In this document: positions 10,201 through 20,865 of the stretch, one piece after another | How the letters are laid out: each line of letters opens with the position of its first letter | Numbering within the stretch: position 1 is the first letter of the stretch | DNA from: an uncultured Clostridia bacterium | GTDB taxonomy: Bacteria > Bacillota > Clostridia > TANB77 > CAG-508 | Length of the DNA: 63,342 nucleotides | Direction: 5' to 3' | Assembly (NCBI GenBank): GCA_947623595.1 | Contig: CANQHC010000009.1 | Span: 1 to 63,342, forward strand | Made by a program: the position numbers and the translations under genes | The notes under the pieces: model-generated | What the model was told of the DNA's origin: nothing | The model's database searches: none | Seen by the model: the letters and a program-made list of their open reading frames with translations, nothing else

Positions 10201-11235
10201 TTACTTTATATTCTTTATTGCCTCTTCTGCAAAACTATTATTTATTACTTTATCATAATCAGCTTCTTTTTCTAGTTCTCCCGCTTCTTTCATTACAGTT
10301 TGAAGTAAATTAAACGATTCTTGTTTTAGCACTGGTGTATCACTCCATGCATCAATATCCATATAGCTTTGAACTGAAGCTGTAAGAGTTTCTATGTCAG
10401 TGTCTGGGAAAAAGCTTGAAATTGATTCTGCGATCTCTTTTGCAGTGTGATTTTTTACCCATTTTTGTCCCTTATATATTGCATTTGTAAATCCCTGTAT
10501 TATTTCAGGATTTTTCTCTATATAGTTCTTATTTGCAAAATATGCCGTATATGGTATTTCTCCTGCTGCTTCTCCAACAGATGCTACTACATAGCCTGCT
10601 CCAGCATCTTCTGTCATTGATGCAGTTGGTTCAAATAGTGTTACATATTCTGCATTTCCTCCTGCAAATGCTCCTGCCATTAGGTCGAAACTAATACTGT
10701 CATCTAATACTAAGTCTTTTTGTGGATCTATTCCGTTTTTCTTTAGTACATATTCAAATGTCATGTATGGAACTCCACCTTTTCTTCCAGGAATTACAGT
10801 CTTTCCTTTTAAATCTTGCCAGCTGAAATTATCTGTTTTGTATCTACTAACTAAAAATGAACCATCTCTTTGAGTCATTTGTGCAAATACTTGCGCATAG
10901 TTCTCCCTTCCTTCATTATATACATAAATAGATGCCTCTGGCCCAGCAAAGCCTATATCACTTTGGCCGGATATAACAGCTGTCATTACTTTGTCTGCTC
11001 CCTGACCTGTGGTTAATTCTACCTTTAATCCTTCTTCCTCAAAAAAACCTTGGTTTATTGCAACATATTGCGGAGCATAAAATACTGAACGTGTTACTTC
11101 ATTTACTTGAAGTGTTGTTATTTGTTTTACTGTTTCACTTAATTGCTCTCCTTCGCTTTTGTTTAGCAATATATAAGTAGTAATTCCTACTACTACTACT
11201 ACAATTGCTATTATTATAATAAGATATTTTTTCAT
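10201..11235 (-). CDS. ABC importer substrate-binding protein, NMT1/SsuA-like
   Basis: This 344-residue protein is the extracellular binding component of a small-molecule importer. After an N-terminal hydrophobic segment (residues 4-24) comes a type-2 periplasmic-binding fold with the family pattern YAPQYVAINQGFFEEEGL, then VISGQSDIGFAGPEA and a hinge region near GNAEYVTLFEPTA. This pattern is typical of NMT1/THI5, taurine and aliphatic-sulfonate binding proteins, so the substrate could be a pyrimidine precursor of thiamine, a sulfonate or similar. There is no lipobox cysteine, so the protein appears tethered by an uncleaved N-terminal helix. It is the last gene of the operon, 25 bases after the reconstructed permease stop, with GGAAAG as ribosome binding site. 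I saw no TPP riboswitch upstream of the operon. Confidence 0.88.
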   Translation of the reverse strand: MKKYLIIIIAIVVVVVGITTYILLNKSEGEQLSETVKQITTLQVNEVTRSVFYAPQYVAINQGFFEEEGLKVELTTGQGADKVMTAVISGQSDIGFAGPEASIYVYNEGRENYAQVFAQMTQRDGSFLVSRYKTDNFSWQDLKGKTVIPGRKGGVPYMTFEYVLKKNGIDPQKDLVLDDSISFDLMAGAFAGGNAEYVTLFEPTASMTEDAGAGYVVASVGEAAGEIPYTAYFANKNYIEKNPEIIQGFTNAIYKGQKWVKNHTAKEIAESISSFFPDTDIETLTASVQSYMDIDAWSDTPVLKQESFNLLQTVMKEAGELEKEADYDKVINNSFAEEAIKNIK

Positions 11236-11260
11236 TTTGTCGTCTTTCCTTTCTTTCCTT

Positions 11261-12075
11261 CTATTTTCTTTTTGATACTTTTCTCATAATAATTTTTTCT
11301 AATAGTAGGATGGCTTCATAAATAACTGCTGCTACAATTGCTAATATAATAACTCCTGTCATTACTAAATCTAATTGAAATACCTGGCCACCATATACAA
11401 TTAAGTATCCGAAGTCCTGCTTTTGATACTAAGAATTCTCCTGTTATTACACCTACTAATGATAAACCTATATTTACCTTTAGAGAATTGAAAAATGTTG
11501 AGATATTGGCTGGTATTACAATTTTGGTTAATGTTTGGAATTTTGTAGCATTAAATGTTTGTGCCATTTTTATTAGTTCTTTGTCAGTGTTTAAGAAACC
11601 ATTTAGTATTTCTAGAATGGTTACAATTAGCGAAATTGCAAGCCCCATAGTAATAATAGCTCCCATTCCAGCTCCTACCCAGATTATAATTACTGGGCCG
11701 TAATGCAACTTTTGGTAAGCTATTTAATATTACTAAAAATGGTTCTGACACTTTGGCTAAGAATTTTGACCACCATAGTAGAATTGCAATGAACACTCCT
11801 AATACAACTCCTGATACAAAACCTATTAATGTTTCGGTTAGTGTAACTCCGAGATGTTTTAGTAATCCATTTGATGATAAATTTAGAAATGTATCTAAAA
11901 TTCTTGAAGGTTGACTTGTTATAAAACTATCTATTATTCCTTGATTTGCAAGTATTTCCCATATTACCATAAATAAGATGAGAATTGATAGTTGAGTTAA
12001 TATAACTAACATTTTGTCTTTTCTTATTTTTCTCAAGTATTTTTTTCTATCATCTGATATATTTTTTTCATACAT
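11261..12075 (-). CDS. ABC importer permease, SsuC-like, needs two +1 shifts at CGG
   Basis: No single frame encodes the whole protein. Frame 0 from 12075 runs to LPKVAL and then hits CGG at 11700-11698. Skipping the C continues as GPVIIIWVGAGMG. At 11411-11409 a second CGG interrupts KAGL, and skipping its C gives GYLIVYGGQVFQLDLVM. The product then runs to TAG at 11263-11261, 270 residues in all, the normal family length. Six membrane helices and the ATPase-coupling loop are present (LIKMAQTFNATKFQTLTKIVIPANI). Both restored glycines lie in family-conserved positions. The start overlaps the ATPase stop by 8 bases, as expected for translational coupling. No other lesion is visible, which argues against an ordinary pseudogene. 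Without recoding the product would be a 163-residue truncated protein. Confidence is high for the family, moderate for functional expression. Confidence 0.8.
11409..11411 (-). other. In-frame CGG codon at +1 frame transition, site C (permease)
   Basis: The reading GGA CTT CGG ATA CTT becomes GGA CTT GGA TAC TTA when the C is skipped. This restores GLGYL, a strongly conserved loop of SsuC/TauC-type permeases, and the frame that ends at 11261. Confidence 0.85.
11698..11700 (-). other. In-frame CGG codon at +1 frame transition, site B (permease)
   Basis: The reading GCA TTA CGG CCC AGT becomes GCA TTA GGC CCA GTA when the C is skipped. This restores LPKVALGPVIIIWVG, the usual sequence in this permease family. 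Confidence 0.85.
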
Positions 12076-12811
12076 GTATATCTAGCTCCTTCCAAATGGT
12101 GTCAAAGTATTTGCTGAATTTTGGATCTTCTCTGCAGTTTAATGGAGTTCTGTTTTCTATTTCAAACTCGATTTTGTGAATTGTTTTTACTGTTGCTGGC
12201 CTTCTTGTTAGAACTACAACTCTGTCTGACATACTAATTGCTTCTGATATGTCATGTGTTACGATAAGGGCTGTTATATTTTCATTTTTTAGAATTTGAA
12301 ATATGTCGTTTGTAACCATTATTCTTGTTTGATAGTCAAGTGCGGAAAATGCTTCATCTAACAGCAAAATTTTAGGGTTTATAGCAAGTGTTCTAATTAG
12401 TGCTGTTCTTTGTCTCATTCCTCCAGAGAGCTGATTTGGATATTTGTCTTTGAATTCATATAATCCATATTTTTTTAGAAGATTTACTACATATTCTTCA
12501 TTTTCTTTCGTTTTTTTATGTCCTATTTCTAGCCCGAACATTACATTGTCATATATGCTTCTCCATTCTAGCAAGCTATCTTTTTGTAGCATATATCCTA
12601 TTGCTCCGGAAATTTGAATATCGCCTTGTGACTTTTCTTCTAGCCCTGCTATTACTGATAGTAATGTTGACTTTCCACAACCACTTGGCCCTATAATGCT
12701 GACAAATTCTCCTTCATTTACAGAAAAGCTTATGTTTTTTAAAGCCTCTACTTCCCCATTTTTGGCTTGGTACTTTTTGCTTACATTTTTTAGTTCTAAT
12801 ACTTTTTTCAT
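12068..12811 (-). CDS. ABC importer ATP-binding protein, SsuB/TauB-like
   Basis: This 247-residue ATPase energises the importer from the cytoplasmic face. It shows Walker A GPSGCGKST (about 43-51), a Q-loop in GYMLQKDSLLEW, the signature LSGGMRQR, Walker B ILLLDEAF, a D-loop SALD and the switch histidine in IVTHD. The LLEWRS segment after the Q-loop is typical of nitrate/sulfonate/taurine-type ATPases. It is the first gene of a three-gene operon (ATPase, permease, binding protein). Its start follows AGGAGG closely, and its stop overlaps the permease start. Substrate is not determined by the sequence. Confidence 0.92.
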   Translation of the reverse strand: MKKVLELKNVSKKYQAKNGEVEALKNISFSVNEGEFVSIIGPSGCGKSTLLSVIAGLEEKSQGDIQISGAIGYMLQKDSLLEWRSIYDNVMFGLEIGHKKTKENEEYVVNLLKKYGLYEFKDKYPNQLSGGMRQRTALIRTLAINPKILLLDEAFSALDYQTRIMVTNDIFQILKNENITALIVTHDISEAISMSDRVVVLTRRPATVKTIHKIEFEIENRTPLNCREDPKFSKYFDTIWKELDIHV

Positions 12812-12838
12812 AAGTACCTCCTATTTTAAATTTATCAT

Positions 12839-12844
12839 ATTATA
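12839..12844 (-). promoter_or_regulatory. Possible -10 box of the ABC importer operon
   Basis: A TATAAT hexamer lies about 30 bases upstream of the ATPase ATG on the minus strand. No convincing -35 box is visible at the right spacing. Confidence 0.35.
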
Positions 12845-12952
12845 GTTTATGAGTATTTACATAATTTTGTGAGCTTTTCTATTTTTTAAATGTAAAAGAA
12901 ATATTAGATGATATTCATGCAGTTTTGCATAAGTAACTATATTTGTAAGCAC

Positions 12953-12984
12953 AAAAATTCCAGCGATTTCTCACTGGAATTTTT
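12953..12984 (-). terminator. Terminator of surface-protein unit 1
   Basis: An 11-bp stem (12953-12963 with 12974-12984) of AAAAATTCCAG type has A/T runs on both sides, so it can work in either direction. The whole hairpin is identical to the one at 26349-26380, which follows the paralogous unit. Confidence 0.85.
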
Positions 12985-13064
12985 GCTTTTTGGTTCCTAT
13001 TCTAGGACACTCTTTTATACTTTCGGGTATTTAGTTTTAAATTTTAAAACTTTTCATCTGTTTA

Positions 13065-16000
13065 CTATTCTTTTTTCTTTAGTACTAAAGTTATGATAGC
13101 TATTATACCAACTGCAAGCATTGATATAACTGCAATTCCTAAGCCTAAGTAATACTGTTGCTTACCAAATGGTGGTAAGATTGTTACTTGTTCTGCACGG
13201 CTTGAATCTGGTTCTGCTGGACCTCCACTTGGACTTTGGTTACCTTGTACAGAGAATGCCATTCTTCTTCCTACATCATTATGTATTTTTACAATCTCTG
13301 CAATATTGCCATAACTTAAGTCATCTGTTGTATTTTGTGATGTAATTAATTGTGCTAATGTCAATCTGATAAATGTAGATGTATCTTCACTTTCCATTGT
13401 ACTTTGCGTTCTTGGAATTAATTTCTTATTTAATGCTCCTGTTATAATAATAGTATTAAAGTCTTTTAATTCGTTTGCAACTTCAGGGCTTACATATTGT
13501 GTTCCTGTAATTTCTCCATTTGTAATTGGCTCCCAGCCCCATGCTTCATCATTGCTTGCATCTCTAAATTGTAAATTGTTTGATACATAATCCATTACTC
13601 TAACTGCTGATGTTTTTACAATTGTAGATTCATCTGCAACTTTTCCTGAGTAGTAGAATTGAGTATCACGGTAATCAACTTCTCCTATATTTGTTACTGT
13701 GATGTCATAAGTAATTTGAATTGTTGAACCATGCATAATCTCTTCATCCATACTTGCTTGGATTACACCTCTTTCACCAGAAACTGCTGTGTTTACTCTT
13801 TCTAAAACTCTTTTTCTAAAATCATCATATTTACGGTAATCACTGTAAACATTTTCTTTACCTTCTTCTACTTTTTGTGCTACAGTATCTAATCCTGGGT
13901 CAGTTTTATCTTTCATGTCATTGATATTATATGCTGTTTTTGGTTGCCAAATTAGATTTTCTGCTGTTTGCACATCATCAAATAGAATTGATCCATCTGC
14001 AAGAGTTAATACTATGTGGCTTACTTGTTTATTCAATTCTAATCCTGCTTTTGGTCTTTCTTCTAGACCAAAGTCTAAGTTTTTAATATGATATGTTCCA
14101 TTAAAGTAGTTTTTCTCATCATTGTTTGATGTTTTATCTGTTTGACCTTCTTCAACACCATAATCCATTTGCTTACTTTCTGGATCTCTGTAGTTTTCAG
14201 TTCCTTTGTATTGGTTGTTACTTTGTTGCTCAGCGTTTCCTGCATTTGCATCTGTTTCTGCTGTTGTATTTGGAAGTGAGCTTTCTCTGTTATATTCGAA
14301 TTCTACACGAATTGCACCAGTTTCTGCTCTCATTACAGTATTGTCATTTGGTGTTTTGTTTTGACTTAATGTATTTGCTAATGGATATGTTACACCTGCA
14401 TTATCTCCATCACTTGGTTGTGATTCTGGACTATTGATAGAGTAATTTATAATTTCGTTTCTTCTCCACCATATGTCTTTTGCATCTGATACATTTCCTG
14501 TTTTATTATTATCTGCTTTGTATATATCATATCCGTATGATCCACTTGAGTTTTGTCCTTTATCATCGTCATAATTTCCATAATTTGTGTATCCTACATA
14601 TCCTGGGTCTTCTTCTTTTGATATATCGGTTCTACCATTTTGATCTATATCTAATTGATATGTTGTAGATTTATAATCCTGTCCATTATATTCTGCGTTA
14701 TTGTTTCCACCATAGGTAAATCTTACAAAATAATCTCCTGGTATGAATCCTTTGAATTCATAGTGACCATTTTCATCTGTAGTTGTTAATGCCTTCTTCC
14801 AACTACCTTCTGTATAGATTTGAGTAGCTCCTTCTCCTTTAGTTTCAAGGTCTCCGTTTTCCTGTGCTGAAGTTTTGCCTTCTTCATCTAGTTTTATTTC
14901 ATATAGTTCTACTTGTATATTTCCAACTCCTACTTCACCTTCATCTCTAATACCGTCACCTACTAATGCATCATTTACTTTTACATCTCTCTTATCTTCC
15001 CAAACAGTACCACTTATAATTCTTTCTATAGGTCCTTTTTGGATAAATATTCTTATTCCTCTTGCTCTATCTGCATCATCTTCAAAGTTCTGTTCATATT
15101 TCTTGTTTCCTTCAACATTATTTAGATCGTCAGATGTAAAGTTACCTGGGTTAGAGTCCCTATCTATTAGTCCTGCATATGCAGTTTCTCTATATACTTT
15201 TTCTCCTTCGTCAGTCATTCTATACATAACTGGAATATCATCAGTTGTTTCATCTCCATCATCTCTTACACTAATACCATTTGGTAATACTGTTCCAGAT
15301 GCATAATATGTTGTATATCCGTTAATTTCTGCAATATTTTGTTTTCCAGGATCTGTTAGTGAGGAAATATCTATTGGTTCTGGCGAATCTATTGCTAGTG
15401 AGCTTCCTGAACCGTTTACTTGGAATGTTAAGTATACATATGCACTTTCACCAGATGCTAATCTCTTGCCTTTTAGTCCATCTATATACATCTTTTTATA
15501 TTCTTGTCCGCCTTCTGTTTCTAGGTTATTTTGTGTATTTTCTGCATACCTACCATGTTCTACATCAAATCCTTCTGAAACTATAGGTTTATATCTGCTT
15601 CTATCTGCTGATTCAATTCCTGCAGGGTTTGTCATAATATCATAGAATTCTTGGTCTTTTACTTTAATGTTTTTATTATTTTCTCCATTATATGTTTTAT
15701 ACATTACCCATGAATATTCAGGCTTGTATTCATAATCAGCATCATAGTAGTCAACTATTTCATCTATTTGTGTTAATACACTTTGTGATTGGTTTCTAAT
15801 TGTAAGTTTGTATGTTACATATGCATGTAATTGATTTTCTTCATTTTCGTCTGCATATTTAAAGTCTGATTCATATAATTCTCTATTATATTTCTTGTCA
15901 TAATAATGTTCTTTGTCATCACTGGCACTTGTTGCATATTTATTTCTGTTGTAAAGCATGTCGTAGTAATAGTCTGCATTTCCTAAGATTCTTGCTTGAA

Positions 16001-19000
16001 TATCCCAGAATTTGTTTTCTATTTTTGTCTTATAGTCTAAATATTCGTCACTATTTCTACCATGTCTCTTTTCTAATTCATTTAAAATTTCTTGCTCTGT
16101 TCCAGTTAATTTTTCTCCACCTTCATATTCGTATTCACTTTGTTGATTTGTTATTTCTCTTTCGTTATATTCATATATTTCTGTTTTTCCATTTATAGTT
16201 AATGTTGCTTTATATACGTCTTTCTTTAATGCTACATCAACTTGTGGTCTCTTGATAAGTCCTTGGTTTATAAATAATTGTCCTGGATAAACATTCATGT
16301 ATTTTATTTCACCTAAGTTTTCTCCTTCAACTGGTCTACTTATTCTTCCTTGATATACTCTGTCTATTAAGTCTCCAACTTCTGCGAAAGAACCATTTAC
16401 CAATACTGATATATCAGGATATACATTTCCAACATCTTTGTATGTTGCATTTTCATAATCTGTTGATGTATTACTATAACTATTATTTGGATATTCTGGT
16501 CCTGATTCTATTACTAGTGAGTAATGTGGATTGTATGGATAAACATCATAATTGAATGTTTTATAACCAACTTCATTTTCTGATAATACTTCAAGTTCTT
16601 CTAGCCCTACTCCTTTGGTGTATGAACTTATTTGACTATCTTCAATAAATTGTAACTTTTTCCAATATTCTTCTACTAGTTTTTGATCTCCACCAGATGC
16701 TTTATCTACAATTTGTTTGTAAATAAATTCTTTCATTATATCATCAGTTGGATATAAGTGTTCTTCATTTGTATATGAACCTGATAGGTCATTTCCATCT
16801 ATATCTTTATTCATTATATAGTTTCTAATTGCTTTTGTAATAAGTCCTGGAGTGGCATCTGCATTTGCGTCATCTTTTACAAAGCCTTGCTCGTCTGCTA
16901 TTTCAGAGTGGTCTACTATATAACCATCTACTACTTCTAAGAAACTATCTATTAATTGATGATTTTCATCATATTCATAAAGTCCTTCTGAATTTAGCTT
17001 GATTCCTGATAAATCGTCAATACTATATGTTTCATTGAAATAGTATGTTTGTCCATCTTTTTCATCTGTTGGTAGAGTAATTCCCTCCGTACTAATGTCT
17101 AGACTATTTGTTGATGGGTAGTTATTTGGTGATGAACCTATTGATGAAAATCTATAATCAAATGCGTCTCTTTCACTATCTTTTTCTGTTCCCTTTGAGT
17201 CTTTTTGCCATTCTGGATCAGCTCCGTAATTACTATCTTGGTCTGTAATTAATCTTTCTATATCAGCATCTTTCATGTAGTCTGTTGTTGTATATGTTTG
17301 ACCATTATATGTGAATTTTACATAATATGACCTACCAACTTCTACTCCTCTAAATTCATAATATCCTTCTTGATCGGTAAGTGTTGGGTTAGTTCTTCTA
17401 GTATAATCATCTGGGTCGTTTATTTCTTCTTCAGATGCTCCAGGATCCACTAATTTTCCATTCGTTCTTACTGCTGGTCTTTCCTGTTCTAAAGTTCTTA
17501 AATATGCTAATTCATTTGTATAGGCATCATATAATTCTACTTTAACATTCGCTAGTGGAATGTCTGTACCCTCTTGTCTGTCTCCACTCCAGTCTGATTC
17601 TTTTCCTTGTAATGCATCTTGGAATACAAATCCTCCAATTTTCATTGTTGTATCAAAATATGGAATTACTGGTGTTCCTACATTGTCGTCTGAGTCAGGC
17701 TCTCCAGGCTCTGGCGCATCTGGTGGTGGTTTTATTGTTGAATCTGGTATGTCTGCATAATCATAATATAATGGTATAATTAATGATTCTTTAAAAATAT
17801 TTCTATCATGTTTTAAAATAAATGCAACTCTTTGGTGATCTGTATGTGTAGAATAATATCCAGTACGCATACAATCATGACATTCTATTTCAGTATCATC
17901 TGGGCCTGGGTGAGTATGAGGTGTATCATTATGATCTTCTTCTACTCGATACCATTCTCCTCTTCTCTTACAAATAGATGCTATAGATCTCATATATTGA
18001 AATTCTACTTTTAGTTTTAGAACGGATGGTATAACATCTTTATCATCAATTACTCCATCTCTGTTATAATCATATTGAGTTGTAATATCAACATAAAATT
18101 CTTCTCCTGGTTTTGGATATGTTTTTACACCATCATACCAGTCCATTTTGTTTGGATCTGGATTTCCTTTTTGGTCAGGAGCATAAATGCTAAAGAATGT
18201 ACTTCCACCCTCATCTTCTGATTTAGGGTAGTCAACCTTATATGTTTTTCCTCCAACTCCATTTAATGTATCTTTTGCTATATTGACAATATTAATTCTA
18301 TTTTCCTCATTGTCTAAGAAATACATGTCGCTAATTCCACCAAAGCTGTATTTATCTCCATCTGTTTCAAAATCACAATCTACATAATTTAATTTGAATG
18401 GTCCGATTCTCACTAATGTATATTCTTGATCTGCACGTATGATTAATGTTCTTGTATTAGTATCGCCTGATGCCTCTGAACTTCTTCTATACTTGTATAC
18501 TGATTCTGGCTTAATTCCCTCATTTATGCCATTTGCTTCATCCTTTTTTAATATATCCTTCCAATATTTTCTATAATTTGTAGCTATTTTTAAAAGCTTT
18601 GTACCTTCTGCCCTACCAATAACATCTCCTTTACAATCACTACCTAGCTCTCTCATGACAGACATCCAGAATGCTTGTTGTTTTTCAGGTGAGTATTCAC
18701 TTGCAAATTGTGATGTCCATCTAGCTGTCCAAGAAGCTAAAAATCCTATATCATATAAATCTGAACGTGAAATACCTCTTACATCATTGTAGTATGAACT
18801 AGCTTCAGTGTAATGCTTATTTTCACATATGAAATATGTACCACTCTCATATCCTAAATGGGAAATTGAGCTTGCACAACCACAGGCTGCTGAACTTGTT
18901 TCTTGTGCCCATTGGAATATCTCATCTCTAGTATTAAAACCTGGATCATGTACACTATGTGTATATAAACCTGGTTGTAAACAATAGAACTGCTTAGTTT

Positions 19001-20846
19001 GACTAGCATCTGTTTCATACCACATACCGCCACCTTTTAGCTCATCTCTAACCGCAAGTTCAATGTCACCTGTTGCGGCACATAGTGCTTCTGCTTCATC
19101 TAATCTCTCTCTTTGTTCGTCTGTTAACTGTAATCCTTCGTTTCTTTCTATAACAGTTTCTTCTACATTTGTACTATACTCTCTAGTTGCTTTTGCAGTA
19201 ACTTTAACTTGTCCATTAAGAGGTATTTCAAACTGATCTTTTGATAATATTTCAGACCTTACATGTATTTTAACTGTAACAACTTCTCCCTTATTTAACA
19301 GTGCAAAATCTAAAACAAGTGTGCCGTTTAAAAGTCTATATTGTAAACTTTTTCTAGCTGTAATAGCTCCTAGTCTCATTTCAGCTTCTGATTGTAAAAG
19401 TGCAACAGAGCTTGCTATTGGTGCTTCTACTTGTACATTAACTGCTGGTCCTCCAAGGTTTGTTATTACATATTCAAAAATGAACTCTTCTCCTTCTTTT
19501 ATTGTTGAACTTCCATCTGCTGAATAAGCTGGTTTTGCTTCTACTTTTATATTTGTTAAACTAACTTCATATTTAATATTGTCAGAAACTTCTTTTCCAT
19601 ATAAACTATAATTTCCTCTTCTATCTGCTGTATAAAAATCTTTCCATGTAGTAATTGCAGTTCCATTTCTATTAACAAATGCCCATTGTGATCTTAGCTT
19701 TGCTTTTGAGTCTATATCACACTTAGTAATTCCTCCTGAACCAATCGTACAATCAAATGTAAGTACTCCTTGTTCTTTTGCATTTAAGCTGTATATTAAT
19801 AAAGTAATTGTATTTCCTGTTTGTGTTATTTTCACTCTACTGCTAGTTCCTGTATATGATCCTGTTGAATCAGTATATTTTATATTACTTATTGTATGTC
19901 CACTTGTTACAGTAATTGTTACTTCTAGTGGTTGATATCTTCTATAAAGTTGGTCAATCCTATAATGTTGATTAAATTCTACTCCTTCATCTATCCAATA
20001 TCCATATGGTTTACCATTCCTAGTACCTGTACGGTAGTAATTTGATCTCATATATTCATATAAAGTATTTTGATCATTTGCAGACATAGGTTCACCTGTT
20101 GTATTGATTGTTTTAGAACTATAGATTGAAACTTCTCCTTGTATTGTATCTCCTGGATACACATATCCTTTTGGATTTTCTTCAAGGTTATGTTCAACAG
20201 ATACTAATCCTAAATCTGCACTCGAATCTATGATATTAAATTGATAAAATCCTGATTCTCTTCCTCCACAATTTTCACCTACTACCAATATTTTATAATA
20301 ATTTCTTGTAATGGTTATATTCATTGGACCAGTCTCATAAGTAGATTGTGGATTTACATTTATTCCATCCTTTTTATAAACTAAATTTGAATCTACTAAT
20401 GGATCCTCAAGACTATTTATTCCATATATTCTTATTCTTATATTTCTAGCTACAATACCTTCTGGTTTACAGGAAGCACCTACTTTACAATCATTTCTTA
20501 TACTAATTGTTATATTCATTCTTTCCCCTGATTCTACTGGGACAATAACTGATGGATCTAACTCTCTTCCTGATTCAGTTTTAACAGTATATGTTACTGC
20601 TGTAGGTGCATAATCAAATACATCTAAGTCGTGATCTACAAAATCCTCTTCTGTTTCTTGTATTTCTGCAGAAGCTGCTAATTTAGCATTTTTAGCTTGA
20701 GTATCATTATATTTATTTCCTAGCGAACTTGCCTTAATTTTTATATTATCAAAATTTACATTAAAACCTATAGCTATTCCACAAACTATTAATGCTAATA
20801 TTGTAATTAAAAATATTATTATCTCAATTTTCTTACCTTTTTTCAT
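13065..20846 (-). CDS. Giant type-B surface protein with thioester-like and SdrD B-like domains (unit 1)
   Basis: This 2593-residue protein has an N-terminal membrane or signal segment (about 8-28), beta domains, a DUF11-like region (VEAKPAYSADGSSTIKEGEEF) near 450, and a thioester-domain-like region with the candidate cysteine in FYCLQPG (about 623) and the candidate glutamine in QQAFW (about 723). SdrD/Cna-B-like domains start near 1070 (KIGGFVFQD) and 1940 (RIISGTVWEDKRDV). It ends with VTILPPFGKQQ, one membrane helix and a KKKE tail. In Gram-positive adhesins an internal Cys-Gln thioester can bind host molecules covalently; this role is inferred. There is no LPXTG. The start has AAAGGAGGG. 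The gene follows the type-A gene by 20 bases and is probably cotranscribed with it. It is a paralogue of the gene at 26414-32836. Confidence 0.9.
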   Translation of the reverse strand: MKKGKKIEIIIFLITILALIVCGIAIGFNVNFDNIKIKASSLGNKYNDTQAKNAKLAASAEIQETEEDFVDHDLDVFDYAPTAVTYTVKTESGRELDPSVIVPVESGERMNITISIRNDCKVGASCKPEGIVARNIRIRIYGINSLEDPLVDSNLVYKKDGINVNPQSTYETGPMNITITRNYYKILVVGENCGGRESGFYQFNIIDSSADLGLVSVEHNLEENPKGYVYPGDTIQGEVSIYSSKTINTTGEPMSANDQNTLYEYMRSNYYRTGTRNGKPYGYWIDEGVEFNQHYRIDQLYRRYQPLEVTITVTSGHTISNIKYTDSTGSYTGTSSRVKITQTGNTITLLIYSLNAKEQGVLTFDCTIGSGGITKCDIDSKAKLRSQWAFVNRNGTAITTWKDFYTADRRGNYSLYGKEVSDNIKYEVSLTNIKVEAKPAYSADGSSTIKEGEEFIFEYVITNLGGPAVNVQVEAPIASSVALLQSEAEMRLGAITARKSLQYRLLNGTLVLDFALLNKGEVVTVKIHVRSEILSKDQFEIPLNGQVKVTAKATREYSTNVEETVIERNEGLQLTDEQRERLDEAEALCAATGDIELAVRDELKGGGMWYETDASQTKQFYCLQPGLYTHSVHDPGFNTRDEIFQWAQETSSAACGCASSISHLGYESGTYFICENKHYTEASSYYNDVRGISRSDLYDIGFLASWTARWTSQFASEYSPEKQQAFWMSVMRELGSDCKGDVIGRAEGTKLLKIATNYRKYWKDILKKDEANGINEGIKPESVYKYRRSSEASGDTNTRTLIIRADQEYTLVRIGPFKLNYVDCDFETDGDKYSFGGISDMYFLDNEENRINIVNIAKDTLNGVGGKTYKVDYPKSEDEGGSTFFSIYAPDQKGNPDPNKMDWYDGVKTYPKPGEEFYVDITTQYDYNRDGVIDDKDVIPSVLKLKVEFQYMRSIASICKRRGEWYRVEEDHNDTPHTHPGPDDTEIECHDCMRTGYYSTHTDHQRVAFILKHDRNIFKESLIIPLYYDYADIPDSTIKPPPDAPEPGEPDSDDNVGTPVIPYFDTTMKIGGFVFQDALQGKESDWSGDRQEGTDIPLANVKVELYDAYTNELAYLRTLEQERPAVRTNGKLVDPGASEEEINDPDDYTRRTNPTLTDQEGYYEFRGVEVGRSYYVKFTYNGQTYTTTDYMKDADIERLITDQDSNYGADPEWQKDSKGTEKDSERDAFDYRFSSIGSSPNNYPSTNSLDISTEGITLPTDEKDGQTYYFNETYSIDDLSGIKLNSEGLYEYDENHQLIDSFLEVVDGYIVDHSEIADEQGFVKDDANADATPGLITKAIRNYIMNKDIDGNDLSGSYTNEEHLYPTDDIMKEFIYKQIVDKASGGDQKLVEEYWKKLQFIEDSQISSYTKGVGLEELEVLSENEVGYKTFNYDVYPYNPHYSLVIESGPEYPNNSYSNTSTDYENATYKDVGNVYPDISVLVNGSFAEVGDLIDRVYQGRISRPVEGENLGEIKYMNVYPGQLFINQGLIKRPQVDVALKKDVYKATLTINGKTEIYEYNEREITNQQSEYEYEGGEKLTGTEQEILNELEKRHGRNSDEYLDYKTKIENKFWDIQARILGNADYYYDMLYNRNKYATSASDDKEHYYDKKYNRELYESDFKYADENEENQLHAYVTYKLTIRNQSQSVLTQIDEIVDYYDADYEYKPEYSWVMYKTYNGENNKNIKVKDQEFYDIMTNPAGIESADRSRYKPIVSEGFDVEHGRYAENTQNNLETEGGQEYKKMYIDGLKGKRLASGESAYVYLTFQVNGSGSSLAIDSPEPIDISSLTDPGKQNIAEINGYTTYYASGTVLPNGISVRDDGDETTDDIPVMYRMTDEGEKVYRETAYAGLIDRDSNPGNFTSDDLNNVEGNKKYEQNFEDDADRARGIRIFIQKGPIERIISGTVWEDKRDVKVNDALVGDGIRDEGEVGVGNIQVELYEIKLDEEGKTSAQENGDLETKGEGATQIYTEGSWKKALTTTDENGHYEFKGFIPGDYFVRFTYGGNNNAEYNGQDYKSTTYQLDIDQNGRTDISKEEDPGYVGYTNYGNYDDDKGQNSSGSYGYDIYKADNNKTGNVSDAKDIWWRRNEIINYSINSPESQPSDGDNAGVTYPLANTLSQNKTPNDNTVMRAETGAIRVEFEYNRESSLPNTTAETDANAGNAEQQSNNQYKGTENYRDPESKQMDYGVEEGQTDKTSNNDEKNYFNGTYHIKNLDFGLEERPKAGLELNKQVSHIVLTLADGSILFDDVQTAENLIWQPKTAYNINDMKDKTDPGLDTVAQKVEEGKENVYSDYRKYDDFRKRVLERVNTAVSGERGVIQASMDEEIMHGSTIQITYDITVTNIGEVDYRDTQFYYSGKVADESTIVKTSAVRVMDYVSNNLQFRDASNDEAWGWEPITNGEITGTQYVSPEVANELKDFNTIIITGALNKKLIPRTQSTMESEDTSTFIRLTLAQLITSQNTTDDLSYGNIAEIVKIHNDVGRRMAFSVQGNQSPSGGPAEPDSSRAEQVTILPPFGKQQYYLGLGIAVISMLAVGIIAIITLVLKKKE

Positions 20847-20865
20847 TTGTTTTACCCTCCTTTCT

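Noticed and set aside
11316..11708. Two separate ORFs for the permease (11316-11708 and 11584-12075) as distinct genes
   Set aside because: Their ends read out of frame into nonsense, whereas joining at the CGG sites gives one normal permease.
12812..12952. TPP riboswitch upstream of the ABC importer
   Set aside because: The conserved TPP riboswitch core sequences were not found.
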